64,000 nucleotides of DNA from Symsagittifera roscoffensis (GCF_963678635.1 NC_087067.1:990001-1054000), one strand, 5' to 3'; positions 38,386 through 52,373 are shown, counted from the first letter of the stretch. The notes: generated from the letters alone by a model not told the origin. Translations and numbers: made by a program.

Positions 38386-39455
38386 GAAGACTAGAAATAT
38401 AAATGAAACATTAAAAAAAAATGGTTAGTACTAATTTAAACTTATTAGTGAAGAGTATTTTAAATTATTTTTACCTCTTAATCGTCTGGGAAAAAGCCGT
38501 GGGGGAAGATGTCGTGTATCATATCTGATGTTGTTAGTAATTTGACTAGTATGCGAATGATGTTTTTAGTTTGGAGCAGTAGCCAAAGCAATTGAAGTGC
38601 TTTAATGGTTTTTAATTCTTCGGTGCCTACTGCAAACTCGTAAGGTGTGTTATGAATGAGGTTATATATTTTGTGATTATATTTAGTATTGTGAATGAAT
38701 TCTAATATTGGTATTTCTATAGGCTGGATAAATTCTTGCGGGATAAGGAAGGGTCTGGATTCTTCGGCGTTAAAGGATTTCGTGATGGGACAAAATATAT
38801 ACATTTGTGTTACTGGGTCATAATTGCGGAGGATGCCGTGGAAGTTAGTATCTTTGATGCAATAAGTGAAATTAAGGAAAAATGGTGATGTGTATTTTGA
38901 GTTAAGAAACTGAAAACGATGAAGACTAGAAATATAAATGAAACATTAATAAAAAATGGTTAGTACTAATTTAAACTTATTAGTGAAGAGTATTTTAAAT
39001 TATTTTTACCTTTTAATCGTCTGGGAAAAAGCCGTGGGGGAAGATGTCGTGTATCATATCTGATGTTGTTAGTAATTTGACTAGTATGCGAATGATGTTT
39101 TTAGTTTGGAGCAGTAGCCAAAGCAATTGAAGTGCTTTAATGGTTTTTAGTTCTTCGGTGCCTACTGCAAACTCGTAAGGTGTGTTTTGAATGAGGTTAT
39201 ATATTTTGTGATTATATTTAGTATTGTGAATGAATTCTAATATTGGTATTTCTATAGGCTGGATAAATTCTTGCGGGATAAGGAAGGGTCTGGAATCTTC
39301 GGCGTTAAAGGATTTCGTGATGGGACAAAATATATACATTTGTGTTACTGGGTCATAATTGCGGAGGATGCCGTGGAAGTTAGTATCTTTGATGCAATAA
39401 GTGAAATTAAGGAAAAATGGTGATGTGTATTTTGAGTTAAGAAACTGAAAACGAT
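38386..39455 (-). repeat. 535-bp tandem duplication inside element 2
   Basis: 38386-38920 and 38921-39455 are about 99% identical. Each unit holds the intron-like segment (donor, TACTAAC, TTTCTAG) plus the last 125 or so codons of ORF601 and its stop. The junction lies at 'cgatgaagacta'. Confidence 0.9.
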
Positions 39456-40875
39456 GAGGTGATGATGTTGTTAAGAGACTGAAAACTGAAAACAAAAACG
39501 GTGATGTGGTTGTCTTGATGGGGTATGTAAATCAAAATGATTTTGTATGAAACGATAGTATGTATATGTGTGAGTTTGTTTAGTGCGTAACCTAATATCG
39601 TGGGAACAGTGCAAATCGCGTTCATGTGGTGTAAGAAAGTGGAAGGTTAGTGAAAATAACCAAAATTTGTCTTGGAAACTTTCGTAGGCTTGAATATCAT
39701 TTAAGGCTTCAGAAATGATGTGATCATATTTTCTATCAAAAATATTAAGTGTGAATACGTATGACGTTTTAATGAAAAATTTTTCTGTTGGTTATGAGTT
39801 AGCGAAGCGATCTTCATCTAAAAATTGATTTGATTAGTTCGGATGATATTATGGTCGTAATATTCTATTGTAAACTCGTTAGCTCGGGGTGCAGTAAATG
39901 TTTTAGTAATTTTTTATATCCTACGTAAGTAAATTGTCTAGGTGGTAGTGTTGCAGTGAGTCTATATAACATGTTTTTGTTCTTTTCGATGTCGTCATGA
40001 GTATTTGTTAGTGGCAGGCAAAGGGGATTAGTAAAATGATAATAAGTTGTCCAATGAAGTGTGGGCATTAAAACATGTTCATCTACGAAACTACGTGTGT
40101 CATTAGTGTCGTTAGGTGTATTTAATGTATATTGTGGAAATGAGGGTAAGGTGATTGCTAGAAAATCTTTCTTGTTGGTGTGTTGTGGGTGATTAATATA
40201 TTCGCAGGCTGTTTCTGTTTTGGTCGGGAATGGGTGATTCGGGAATTTTCTTTTAAAAGTGCGATAAGCTCGGTTAGTGCTACTAGGTGTTTCGGTGGAT
40301 GTGGATGATTGTGCTAATGATGCAGTGTAAGCTGAGGAAAGTGTAGGAGTAGGTGAGTTTGAGGATTCTATTGTGGATGAAAGTTTGATGTATTGTGAGG
40401 GTGTTAGGGTGTATTAACTGCTGTTGTAAGTTAATAAAATTATCGAATTCCTGGGAAATTTGGGGGGGGGGGTATCTGGAGAATGATTATATGATCGGTC
40501 GGAATGAAGTGGAGAGTAGGTTGGTGTCACTTGCGAAGCATAAGAAGGAGTGGAAACGGATGGGAGTGAATTATTTGATGGGATTGGTTGAAAAAGGGGT
40601 TTTGAAAAAACTGAGGAGTTGGTCTGAAAATTATTTGATTGAGATGGTTCGGAGTCTGCAAGTTCGTCAGGGGTGTCTATATTAGGGTTATTAAGTTGTG
40701 AGATAGAATACAAATTTGAAATATCTGAGTTAGTATCCGAATTCGTGCTTGATGATATACTAATAATTGGAAAATCGGGTGGTGGGAAAGCAAAAAGTGG
40801 GATTATTGGGATTGGAGTTTGGAGGTTGGCTGGGTGGGAATTTGAGCGGTGTAGGGATCCAAGTTGTCGGCTCAT
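38478..40875 (-). pseudogene. ORF601 remnant of element 2
   Basis: Homologous to the 601-aa protein of element 1 along its length. The ATG at 40875 is kept, overlapping the env TGA as ATGA. The frame is broken by indels near 40465 (a G run), 39820-39900 and 39460-39500, and the C-terminus is duplicated. The end (HGFFPDD) and the following splice-donor position are retained in both duplicate units. Confidence 0.85.
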
Positions 40876-43490
40876 CGTGGGCTAACAAAATGATTATTTT
40901 GAGACTGAAAAGTGGTGGTATGGGGTTGTTCTATAATTTGTTCTTATGTATTATCATTTTGTGAATGATGTGTCATTATATGTTGGATGGGACTTTCTGG
41001 TATATTTGGTCTAGAATTTGGGTTATTTGTGATTGCTAGATTTCGGAAATTACGTGGGACTAATGATAATGGATGGTTTTGTGGTAGGGGTGGCAACTGT
41101 GGTGCGGTAGGTGTTACTTCTATATTAATGTTCTTCGTCGTAAGTGTTCTGTCTTGTCGCTATTTTCGTGTTATATTCTTTTATTTGTGCGTCTAGAAGT
41201 ATTTTGTTTATTGCTGATGAAAACATTCCAAAAAATCCTGCAAACAGTATGCGTGCTACACTTGGTTGTCTGTTTACTTGTGTGTATAGCGCATGTGTTA
41301 TAGATTCCTTTTAAGAGTGAGAAAAGAAATCCTATAAAGTTAAACATTGCGTATAAGATAGTTAATTTTTCTAAGATGTAATAGGGCCATCCTAGAAAAG
41401 CTAGAATTTCATTTTTTAGGGTAACAAAACTGAAAATTTTTATAGGTGAAATATCTTGTGGTCTGTATTTTTCGCCGTTTAAATATATATAATCTTTATT
41501 GTCTTTAAAATATCCGCTATAATCTTGTGTATAAATATCTGCAAATCCTGCGGTTTCAGCAAGTTTTCTTAAATTTTGGTCAATTGACTGTCTTTGTATA
41601 GTGTCCATTTGTGTTAATAATTCTTGAAATTGTTGTGTTCTAATGTGATGTTGGATATCTGATTTAGAATATATTCCAATTGATTGTAAATCAATATTTG
41701 GATTACGAGCAATAGCTCTGATGCTTTCGGGTGAAAATTTTTTGAGTGGTTGCATTAATGTAGGGTATGGAGTAAGGAGATAATATTTATCTTCATCAGG
41801 ATTCAACTGTACTACATTGTGGCTATTTTTTGATCCACATGGGACTGCGGTATCCCAAAAATATGTTCGTCTTGAAAGTGTGTCAACAAAATGTACCTTT
41901 TTTTAATAGAATATAGGGATTCTTTTATAACAACGTTTATCTTCAAAAACATATAGTGGTGATACTTTTTTTGGTACAAGTATAAAACCATAAAACATTT
42001 CCTTCGTAGTCTAGAAAATTTGATCTATTTCCTGACAATAAGTATCCTGCGTAGGGTATTTTTAAAACTGCTAGTGCGAGTGATTGTAGGATTTGTGTCC
42101 TTTCTAATTCGCAAAATTGGTGAAGTGTTTCTAATTCGGAGAGTGACATTTCTTAAAAAACTCGACTAATTGTGTAGTCTAATTTCATATCTAAGTGAAT
42201 ATCATAATGTATATTACCAAAGTAGGTATTATTCATTAGTGATAGTTCTTGTAAAAGTGTACTTCTACTGTCATGTGGCTTTAGTTTTCCACCAGGTTGA
42301 CCTATGCTTTTATGAAAGTTAACTGGTATGTATGATAATCCTTCGTTTAGAGGGTGACCTATGGTATAAGGGACTCATTTTATTTTTCCAGTGGTCATGT
42401 CGAAACCTTTTTCGTATTCGACTAGTATTTTAGAAAATTGTGTTTTGTAAAGTGGGTTTCTGTATTTGCATGCAATTTCTATTTCTTGATATATTTGGAA
42501 ACGTGTTAATTTATTTTCTATATTATGAATATTTCTAAAATTATAACTTTGTTTTCGGGATGGATTTACTTGTTCGCATGGAATTGATACTATAAAATAT
42601 TTTTCGTGAAATTTTATCATTCAAGCGTGTATTTTCGCTACTTGAAATGTTGTGCATGTATCTTCGGGAAACCAAACAATTGTTGCTTGTGTCCGTGTTG
42701 TAGGGTCACAATAACCTTGATCGTTTTTGCAAGGTAATCTAATTCCTTGATAGATCATTGTGTTGTCTGATAAATCTCGTGTGAGTTGTACTTTTTCGAG
42801 TTGTATTTTCCAATCGAAAAACATTATTTCCTGATATCCTTTAATTTTTTGTGTCTGCTTTGCAGTTTGAGGGGTTATTTATTCCAATGTGTGGTATCCA
42901 GTGATTATCGTGTATGTCATAAGTTAATCTTCCGTGTGCGCCGTTGTATGGGTATTTTTCGTCTAGTCTTATATGTCCTTGATATCTTTCAAGTTCTGCT
43001 TGATGTACAGAATCGGCAAAGACTTGAAAATTTACTATTTTTCTGTCTGTGTTTTTATTTCTTGTGATGTTAAGTCTGAGTAGTTCGTTTTTACAATAAT
43101 CGGGGTTTAGATGTAGAAGTGGTTCTATATTACTTTGATAGAATGATTCGTGATCAAGTCGGTTTTTATTTCCGTTTGAAACTTGTGAACAATGTACTTT
43201 CTTTTCGGAAAATGTTGCGGTAAATTTATATCCTGTGACTATTGTTGCTCGGGCTTTTGAATACAGTGTCGCTATTACATTTGTAGTTTCTATAGCTTGT
43301 GGTTCTGTTTCGCATTGTGATACTTGATTTATTGCATATTTGTGTAGTGTTTTTTGTTCGTTTTTTTTTCACAATTTTAGTAGGTTACTAATAAATCCTG
43401 AGGTCCTGTGCGAGGAGAAGGATTTGTGTTCTGGTCGGAAAATATTAGAAAAAAGATGTGTTGAAATGTTAATATTTTTGGATTATACAT
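40872..43490 (-). pseudogene. env remnant of element 2
   Basis: Collinear with the 870-aa Env. Lesions include an altered N-terminus after ATG 43490, a frameshift near 43370 (an expanded T run), a nonsense codon just before the methionine at 42620, another near 42155, and frameshifts near 41905 and 41285. Long blocks between lesions still match, including the membrane-proximal hydrophobic segments. It is not functional as it stands. Confidence 0.9.
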
Positions 43491-44600
43491 GTGTATGATA
43501 ATCCTGAGTATGGATTATAAAATGTGATGTAACCAATTGTGTTTTTGGTATATCTATCGTACTTATATATAAATTCAGTTGTTATAAATTCTGGTGATAG
43601 CGATTGAGCTGTTATATTTGGTGGATTTAATGGGTAAGGATGTTGAACAATATTATTAAGTTTGATCGTGATTTCGAATTTCAATTGGAGACTATTTTGT
43701 TGAAGTATTTGAATATTATGTTCACGAATATCTTCGTGGATATCTTGTCTATATTGTAGTCTATTGAGTGCCCAACTGTAAAGTCGGTTACAATCTTGAT
43801 GTTGTCCAAATAATGGTGGGGGTGCTACGAATGTATTCAAATCTAATCGTAAAGGGATATTTGTTGATGATTGTTCTCGATATCTAGCGTCGAGGTTATT
43901 TGGAAAATTTAAAGGGAAAAGCGTCGGTGAAATCTGACTTAATGATGGTGTTGACAGTAGTGAAACTGTTTCTGGTAGTGATGATGATGTTAATGTATCT
44001 GTACAAATGTCTATTGGGTCGTTGACTAAGTTTGGTTCACCTTGTGTATATGAGTGCGTTGTCCAATATGGTAGTCGTGTTGGATTGGGGGGGGGGGGTT
44101 AAAGGGATTTGCACGTATTTGTTCAGATGTTGGTGTTGAACCTAAGTAATCTGAGGATATACTTGAGGTGCTACGTTGTGAAAGGAGTGGGGGAGTTTCT
44201 GGTAGTGTACTATTTGGGTTCTCTGAACTAGTTGGTGTTGGTGATTGGGGTATATCAAAATGACCTCTGGGGGTTCGAAAATTTCTATTTCGTCGTGGAT
44301 GTATAATTTGTCTATTCATTTCGACTGTGTTTTGGTTTTGACTAATGTTTCTTATTCTACTTAATTCTTGTGGTAATGTTGGTTACAAGTTATATGTTGG
44401 TCCACTTAGGGGTGCCTGTCGCTGAACTGGTTCTAATGGTTCGGATAAGCGGTCGTGTCGTATGGGTTATCTTGGAAAGAAATTCGTGTGGATGTTTGGG
44501 GGTTTTGAGTAGTTGTAGGTATTGTCGGGTTTTCTTGGGATGATGTCGGTGAAGACTGATTTTGTGATTGTTGGTTAGCAATTTTTGAAAGTATTCTGCT
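43469..44600 (-). pseudogene. ORF X remnant of element 2
   Basis: Peptide blocks matching ORF X are seen (PPPLFGQHQ, NRLQYRQDI, IIHPRRNRNF, SSDYLGSTPTSEQ), but in more than one frame because of a poly-G expansion near 44088 and a small deletion near 44460. One ATG has arisen by substitution (44319). The segment confirms that ORF X was coding before the subfamilies split. Confidence 0.7.
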
Positions 44601-45038
44601 TGATTTTTTCTAGTGGAAAAATTTATGTTTATTGTAGTATTCTTCAATGAAAAGAACTAAAAGGATTGTTGTTAAAGCGAATGTGATTATTGCCTTTTTT
44701 ATACATTTGCATATTGTCAAAATTAGGGATGATAAAAATGTTATGAAAATTACAAATAGTAAAAAAATATCTGTTCTACTAAAAACTGTTCGTATTATTT
44801 AAATATTCTTTGGCTTATCGCACCTGTGAATATGGTCAATGATTTGGGAAAGTTGGAGATATATTTCAAAAAGGGAGTAGAAAATTTAAAAAATGTTGCA
44901 AAAAGTGATTAAAATTATTATAAAAGCTTCAAAGGTATCAAAGAGAAATATGAATAAAAGTTTAAGTATTATGAAAAAGTTTATGAAAATGTTGAAAATT
45001 GTATTTTTAAAGATATTGACTGATCGCGAGAAGAGCAT
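44601..45038 (-). pseudogene. M1 and M2 remnants of element 2
   Basis: The hydrophobic segments remain recognisable. M2 has lost its ATG (the coding strand reads AATAATACG near 44800), and M1, with ATG at 45038, is disrupted by several indels. Confidence 0.6.
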
Positions 45039-45476
45039 TTAAGAAATGATTTCTTGGTTGAATATTTTTTGTTGTTTGGGGCGATTTTCAAGTGTGGTCG
45101 AGTTATTTATTGATTTTTTGACAATTTACCATTTTAGGTTGGAGGGTTTTTGAGGTCTGAGTTGGGAAAATATTGTTGATCTTTGCGTTATTAGATAGGG
45201 GAGGGTTATGATATTATGGTGGTATTTATTTTAGTCGTCAACTTTGAGCGGTTTGCTTATTTTTGACCTGGAGGTTGTAAAGTTATAGTTATAGATATGC
45301 CTGGAGTTTAATATCTTTCGTCTAATAGGTTGGTGTTATAGTTATAGAAGGTGACGGATTTAAGTGAATCTTATTAGCTGAATGTGAACTAGAATTGTTG
45401 CGTGTTTGTCAGCATGTTTTTTTGAAAAATGAAAGTTCAAAATAATTCAGAGGTGCAAAGATTATTTATTTTAAAA
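45039..45476 (-). other. Spacer between pol and the env cassette in element 2
   Basis: A shortened version of 24651-25250; about 150 bp in the middle are missing. No ORF. Confidence 0.5.
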
Positions 45477-48400
45477 TTAAAGTTGTTTTTGAAATTCAAC
45501 TTTCTTTAATATTTTAGATTGTGGGATGAATGTTTTGTAGTTTTTACGTGGTTGATTTCTAAGTCGTGATAATTTTCTATGTTTTGTTTTCTCTACTTGT
45601 TCTTGTGGTAGAATTTTTTCTATCTTTTTCCTATTTTTTCTTTCTTTTTGAGGTATTTTTTGGTCCGGCGTTTTTGTATTGTTTTGAGTTGGTTTTGGAT
45701 TTTGTTTTTCATGATGAACGTTGTGTTGTTCATCTATTTTTTTTTCTGTATGTGAATGATTTTGAATAACTTTCAAACCTGTGAAAGAATATAATTGAGT
45801 TATTTCGCGTAGCGCGTACTCTTTTGGGTAGTAGGGCAATAGATTGTTACGATGTTGAACAATTTCTTTTTGATTCGAATCGGTGAGTTTATACGTTACG
45901 TCAGTGGGTTTGGCAATTATTTGGTATGGTCCTTTTCGAAGGGGTTGTAATTTTTTAGAAATTCCTTTTTGTGTATTAAAGTTAGGTATTAAGACAAATG
46001 TTCCAATTTTTAAATCTGTGGCTGGTGTAAAGCGTGAATTAATTTGTTCGGTAATGTTTTGCCTTTGTAACAATTTCTTTGTTACTTTATGGCAAATTTC
46101 ATTATGTTTTTTATCTCTATTTAAAATCCATTCGGTATGTGTGCCAGAGGCTTATTTAAGAATTTGTGGGTGATGAAAATGATCTTCATCATGTGTGTGT
46201 AAAGGTAGGTTATAACAAATTGAGTCTTTAGTTGGTTGACAATAACCTTGTGCATTTTTATGAGAATTTGCTGTAAACATAATTGGTTTACGTGGCTTTT
46301 CATTAAAAACCATTTCGTATGGTGACATTCCTAGAGTTGTCGTGATTTGTGAATTATATGCTAAGGGAAATAATTTTACATCTGCTGACCATTCTGTGTA
46401 TTTTGTATCATTTCCATTTATGATATATCTGAGATATTCTTGTAGTGAACGGTTCATACCTTGGACTAAACCGTTTGTCCAAGGTGCATGAGATGTACGT
46501 GGTTTATGTTTGATGTTATATAAGTGGCATAATGTGATGATTTCGTTATTTATGAATTCTGTACCGTTGTCTGTAACTAAGATTCCGGGTAATCCGAATT
46601 TAGCTATCCGGTGTTCATAAAGTGTCGTGTAGGCATAATAAGCGTTACAATGTGGTACTGGGTTGAGTGCTATATAATGTGTAAATGCGTCAACATTTAC
46701 CATAATGTAGGAGTTTCCTTCAGAGGATGGTGAAATTGGTCCTTTTGTATCGAATGAAATGCGATGGTTAAAATATAAGCTTTGTCCTTTAAAATCTTGT
46801 TTTTGTGCTATTTGTTTTTGATTTGGGTAAGGTTTATTTAATTGACATACTATAAAATCCTTGCATAATACTTTTATCCAAACTGGTGCATTTGGGAAAT
46901 AAAAATTTTGTGTAAAATTTGAGTATGTTTTCACTGATCCGGAGTGTCCTTTAGTATTTTGGGTATGTGAGATGTTAAAAGCTATTAATATCATACTTAA
47001 GGGAAAACAGGGAACTTTAGAATCGTTTAATTGATATCCTAAAAGATCTGTATTTTCATTAATTGCTGTGTTATTAAATTTTCGGAAATATTGGAGGAGT
47101 GTTTTATTTCCTAAAATTGTAGTATCTGCTTTTACGGGCTTAGTTTTGTATTTGTGCCATGATTTTAATTGTCTAATTACTGGGTCGAGATTTTGATATT
47201 GTTTTAAGAGTTCAAGTGTAATTTTATCTGTTGGAGGGAGAAAAAAATTGTCAATTTCTAGTTTTGATAGGGGGATTATGTCAAGTGGGTCATGGAGGTC
47301 AAAAACTTGATTCATAGTGTATTTTGAATCATTTGTTTGTGGTCCCGATAAATTTATTTTATCAGTTAAATTTTCTTTTTCAATTAATGGAAAAAAGTTT
47401 TTTTTATGCGGGTGGTGTTTTATTCTTTTTTGTTGAGTGTTATTTTTTATCCATTGTGAGTATGGAATTGGTTTGAAAGTTGATGTTCCTAGTAAATCAA
47501 CTTCGTAGTGATTATTTTGGCACTCTAAGGAAAGTGGAAATTGTTGTAGGTTATTTATTTGTGATTGATCAATGTCAGTTTTTACTGCATATTTGCATTC
47601 TAGTCGGGGTGATGTTTCATCTTTTGCGAGATAAAATTTAATATTTTTTGGTATTTCAACTGTAGTTTTTCGTGTGAGTAATTCAGGTGGTGTATTTCGA
47701 CTTAATGTATCGGGTAATGCAAGATTTTTTCCTGCTGTCCGAACTATATGTAAGTTTGGAAATTTCATTAGAATTAATTGAAATCTATAAACTCTATGAT
47801 TTGGATCTGACTTTTGTGTAAAGAGAAAAATAATTGGTTTATGATCTGTGAACAGAACTGTTGGGTGTTTTGATCCAAGTATTAGAAATTCATATTCTGT
47901 AAGTGTATAAATTATAGCTGTACATTCTCTAATTAGAGATGAGAGTCGTAGCTCTGCTTGAGTGAATAACTGTGAATTTGCTGATATAAGGGTCATTTTA
48001 TTTGTACCACTATGTGATTGTAGCAATGCTGCGCCGATGCCAAAATTTGAAGCATCGCACATTGCATAGAATGGTTGATTTGGATCTGGAATTGTATTTA
48101 AAATTTGTTCAGCTAAAAAATTTTTATTTTCTTCAAATCGTGTTTGATGTTCAGTGGTCCATTCAAAGTTATTTTGTTGTCTGAGGATGTTATAAAAGGG
48201 TCTTAAGTATAATTGCATTTTATAAACATATTTACTTAAGAAATTTAACATTCCAAGGAATTCTTTGATTTTCTTTCTATTTGTTGGTGGCTGAAGTTTT
48301 TGAATAGCATCAATGCGTGATTTTAATGGAGTGATAGTGTTTCGTTCAAAATTATGTCCTAAAAATTTAACTGGTGTTAGAAAGAAGTGTGATTTTTCGG

Positions 48401-50763
48401 GAGCGGCCTTCAGATTTTCGGTCTGAAGTATTTTATGATACTGTTCTAAAATTGTAAACATTTCTTCTTTGGTTTGTGATTGCATAAAAACATCGTCTAA
48501 ATAGGTAATTGCATTTTTCTTGAGTATTAGTGGTCTAAAAATTTTACTCATAAAAGCTGAAAAAGCTGCTGGTCCTATGGATACTCCATAGAATAAGCGA
48601 TTAAATTCATATTGTTGATTTCCAATAACAAATTGTGTTAAACGTCGTGATTGTTCATCTAGTGGCATTTGGTTGTATGCACTATTCATATCTGCGGTTG
48701 TAAAGTATTTTCCATTTCTCTTTGTTAAGATAACCTGTATTGGTTCAATAGGCCAATTGCATTTTGATTCATCAATTAGTGAATTGAGATATCTAGCGTC
48801 TAAAACTATTTTTAATGATTCACTTTTTGCTAGAATGATAACAGGGTTGATAAAAGTGTTACCTTTTGGTTGTTCATCTTTATTTACTGGTGAGATAAAT
48901 TTGTATTGTTCTTAAATATCAAGTAATCTATTTACTTTGTCGTGTAAGTGAATTGGTACTTTACTGGCTCTTTGTTTTTTGAAACCTGCGTCGGGTTTTA
49001 ACGGGAGATGTAGTGATGAACTGATTTTTCCAACGTCAAATTTTGATGTTGCGTAGACTGTTGAATATTTTAACAGTTGCTTTGCTAATTTATCAAATTT
49101 GGTTTGTGTATTTTGTGAAGGTTCAAAATTAAACATTGTTAAAAGTTTTTGTTGTTCTTTTGTGTAATTTGTTATTTTGAATGTTGGTTTAAAATATGGT
49201 GTTTTTGTGAAGTAATCTGTGTTTCTTTTTTCATTACTTACAATATTATTTTTGGATAATTCTTCGTCAAGAATTGTGGATTGGCAAAATCTAATAATTG
49301 GAGTATATTATTTTACGCGGTAGGCTAGTTCATTAATGGGTGAAATTGTAGCATTTGTTTCACAATATCCTAAAAGTCCTAAGGGTAATGTTACTTGATA
49401 TGGGGTATTGTTTTACACGTGTAATGAAATGATGTCGGATTTCGTGTTTTTCAAATATTTGATGGATGAGATCGTGATTTTGAAAAATTTGTGATTAGGT
49501 TTAAATTCAAAGTCTGACATAAAAAGTTGTTGTTTATTTTGACTTTTATCATACTGGTGAACTTGTTTTATTGAAAAATTTTGTATATTTCCTGGTAGTG
49601 GTTTTAGTTGTTTCCGTTGTTGATTGTAAATTGGGTAAAATTTTGAGAAGAATGATGGTTGTTTGTTTATTCTTTGGAAGAATGTTAGGGCTGTATTTTT
49701 TGTTTTTGTGTACTTATCTTTGATTAGTATTTTACTATTTAAGATGTTGATTGTTGGTCTATTTTTAGACATAAATGGTATGCCAATGATATTGTGCTTA
49801 ATATCAGTAATATGAAATATTTGTTTAAACGGTTTGTTTAAAATTTTGTTTTGCTCCACTGTTCTCGTGGGGAGAAGGAATAATTGGATTTTTCCATAAT
49901 TTACTAATGTTGATCCTTGTGCTGTTGCTAGTTTACTAGAGGTTGCAAGAGGCGTTAATTTTGGATGTAATGTTTTGATTTCATTCCATGTGGGAATATT
50001 AATTATATTTGATTTTGCTCCTGAATCAATTAAAAAATCAATTTCAAGATCTGGTGGTTGAAATTCTTTGTTTCTTGGGCTTTCTAAGAGAAATGGAAAT
50101 GTCCAAATTTTTTCTCTGGGTTGTTTTTTCTTTATATTTTGATAAATATGTTTTGTGTTTGAGCATTGTGTTTCATCTTTTTCATGGGGTTTAATTACCG
50201 TGTTAATTTCGTTTACTTCTTGTGTAGTTTGTGTAGTATGATTGGGTCCAATATAATAATTGTGAAGGAGTTCCAATTGATTTTCATATATATGTGATGT
50301 AAAAGGTTGTTCATATATGATAGGTTCATAGTCGTTTTTGACTGTTATCATATTTACAGAGATCGTATTTTCTGTATCACTTTCTGTATCTGATGATCCA
50401 CAATTTATATGATTTAGTTGTAGTTCGTTTTTCCTGTTTCATCAATACCTGGAGGGTCTGATGTTGTTTCTTCATTTGTCTGCACTTGATTAATGTGTCT
50501 TTGATGTTTTGGTGTGCTAAATTCTATGGTGTAGATTCCATATTGTTGTGTTAGATTACATATGTCTTTCAAATAATGTTCAAAAATTTGTCTTTTGATT
50601 TTTACATCTGGGAATTCTGCTTTGCATGGGCTGATTCCTGGTTCAAACAAATTTACGAGTAAGTTCTTGCAAAAATCGTGTTGTCCTCTATCATGGAGTG
50701 AATCTATAAGAAAGGGATAAACTGCTTCATATCTGGACTATCGTCACTTTGAGTGTGGCTCAT
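45477..50763 (-). pseudogene. gag-pol remnant of element 2
   Basis: Starts at ATG 50763. A deletion of about 2.9 kb, with its junction near 50515-50525, joins Gag residue 84 or so to the region just before the protease, removing the capsid-like domain and the zinc knuckle. The protease motif DSGAKS, RT (YLDD), RNase H and integrase can still be read, but nonsense codons occur at 49413, 48912 and 46152 and frameshifts near 50430 and 49290-49310. At the RNase H-integrase boundary the frame is open (CAA where element 1 has TAA). Two integrase residues are changed: the catalytic Glu to Gln (CAA at 46463-46461), and the first Cys of C-x2-C to Phe. Confidence 0.92.
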
Positions 50764-50975
50764 TTTTTCGTTTGATGACTGTTGATATATAACTATCGAT
50801 GTGTCTAATTGGTTGATTCCAATTATACAAGTGTACTGGTTTGTGTTTGTTTTGCTTTTTTATTCTTCTTTTCCTCTTTTTGATGAATTTGAAGTTGTTT
50901 CTGAGTCGGAAAAATATAATTGATCATGGATGGGACAATTTTTATATATTGATTCTTTTAATTTGTAGAGTTCAT

Positions 50976-51212
50976 CTAAACTGCTGCACTGCTAGCTTCT
51001 GATTCAGAAAATGCGTTTCTATTTTTTGAAAATCTTTTTTGTGTGATTTGTCTTTGTTTGTTTATAATTTTTCTTTTTATTGTTTGTCGTTTTGTTCTAA
51101 TGTATCCAACTGTTTGTGTATGAGGTGTGATTACAAGATCGTATTTTTTGTTATCTATTTGACAGTTGTGTGAAACGATTGTTTGTTTATTTCCTAAATT
51201 TGTGAATGACAT
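50976..51212 (-). pseudogene. ORF B remnant of element 2
   Basis: The first 70 or so residues match ORF B, including the Arg/Lys cluster. A small insertion near 50985 shifts the frame and ends the protein early at 78 codons. Confidence 0.8.
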
Positions 51213-52139
51213 GAGGTTTAGGATGAGGGATGCAAGAAGTTGTTAGTTATTTCTATTTCCTTAGACTGTTAGTCCTTACGATTTTTTGGTTAGCTTAACC
51301 TAGGTCTTTTTGTTCAGGGTTGGAGAGAAAAGTATATCGATTCCGAAGAATGATTTTTTACTTTCTCGTGGCTAGTCTAATCTAAGGTGTTAACTTACTT
51401 AATCTTACTTAGGGGTAGTGATTGTGTTCAAGGGTTGGAGAATAGTAAATCGATCCACAAGGTTCAGGTATAATTAGAACGCAAGTAGTTCGTTAGATAC
51501 TATTTTAAACTTACTAAGTCTAAGATCAATCCTGGGTCTGGTAAGAGGAGGGTTCAAGTGAAGGATGAATAACCGAAGTTCTTCACTGTTTATCTTAATT
51601 TGAATGGTTAGTTTTATTGAAAATTTTCTATTGGTCCTGGGTCTTTCGGAAGGGTTGGATAGTGAATCGTTGTTTGAGGTCGTTAGACACTTTCTAAGTG
51701 GGTGGGGGAGAACAAAATTGTTCTTTCTGATCTAAGGATAGGCCTTGATGATCAGGTTTTAATTTTCGTGAAATAGAAAATTTATTAAGATCCAAGGATA
51801 AGCCTTGATGATCTGATTTTTAAAATTAAGTGAATTTAAGTTTAAAATGGTTTAAGTTTATTTAAGAAAAAGGTTTAGTTCATCAATGATATTAGTGAGC
51901 TTATGATTGCTGTTATGTTTAGGTGATGAAGCTGGAACAACAGTATGATTTATGATTACTAACAATTTATTGTCATGCTACTTATTTTTATTTTTATTTT
52001 CAATAAATATTTTTCAAATTTGTTTTATATAATAATGCAGAAATAAAGAAAACGATCTGAGATCTTTTTATCAATCGTTATTGTACATTAATAATTTTGT
52101 TTAGCGCCTGAAATGATCATGAAGGTTTACTTCAAAGTT
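51213..52139 (-). promoter_or_regulatory. Leader of element 2
   Basis: Collinear with 33925-34856. The three 'gggttgga' motifs and two CAAGG…CCTTG hairpin units (51729-51753 and 51789-51813) are preserved despite general decay. Confidence 0.5.
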
Positions 52140-52373
52140 TTATGTTTGCAAATGAAAATCTAAATTCATTGCTAATAAGATTCTAAATACAAAAGTTTGT
52201 GTTTGCTTTTGCCGTACAACCATAAAACTAAATGGTAAGTTTCTACTTTGTTGTCTGTCGTCTTTTGTCCGAGGTCTTCCTCCAATTCCGGGTAGTTCTA
52301 GTATCGTTCGGAATATCGGCTCTGATCTATTGAGTCGTAGAGACATTTCAAATAAATTATTATCGTGTAACAT
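52140..52373 (-). CDS. ORF A of element 2 (77 aa, intact)
   Basis: Same start, stop and length as ORF A of element 1, with substitutions spread over the protein and the cores SLRLNRSEPIFRTI and RPRTKDD kept. It is the only intact frame in this element. It may simply have escaped mutation because it is short. Function unknown. Confidence 0.55.
   Translation of the reverse strand: MLHDNNLFEMSLRLNRSEPIFRTILELPGIGGRPRTKDDRQQSRNLPFSFMVVRQKQTQTFVFRILLAMNLDFHLQT

Noticed and set aside
43469-43840. 123-aa gene starting with Met in element 2
   Set aside because: The first codon is TTG, not ATG. It is the C-terminal piece of the ORF X remnant, not a separate gene.
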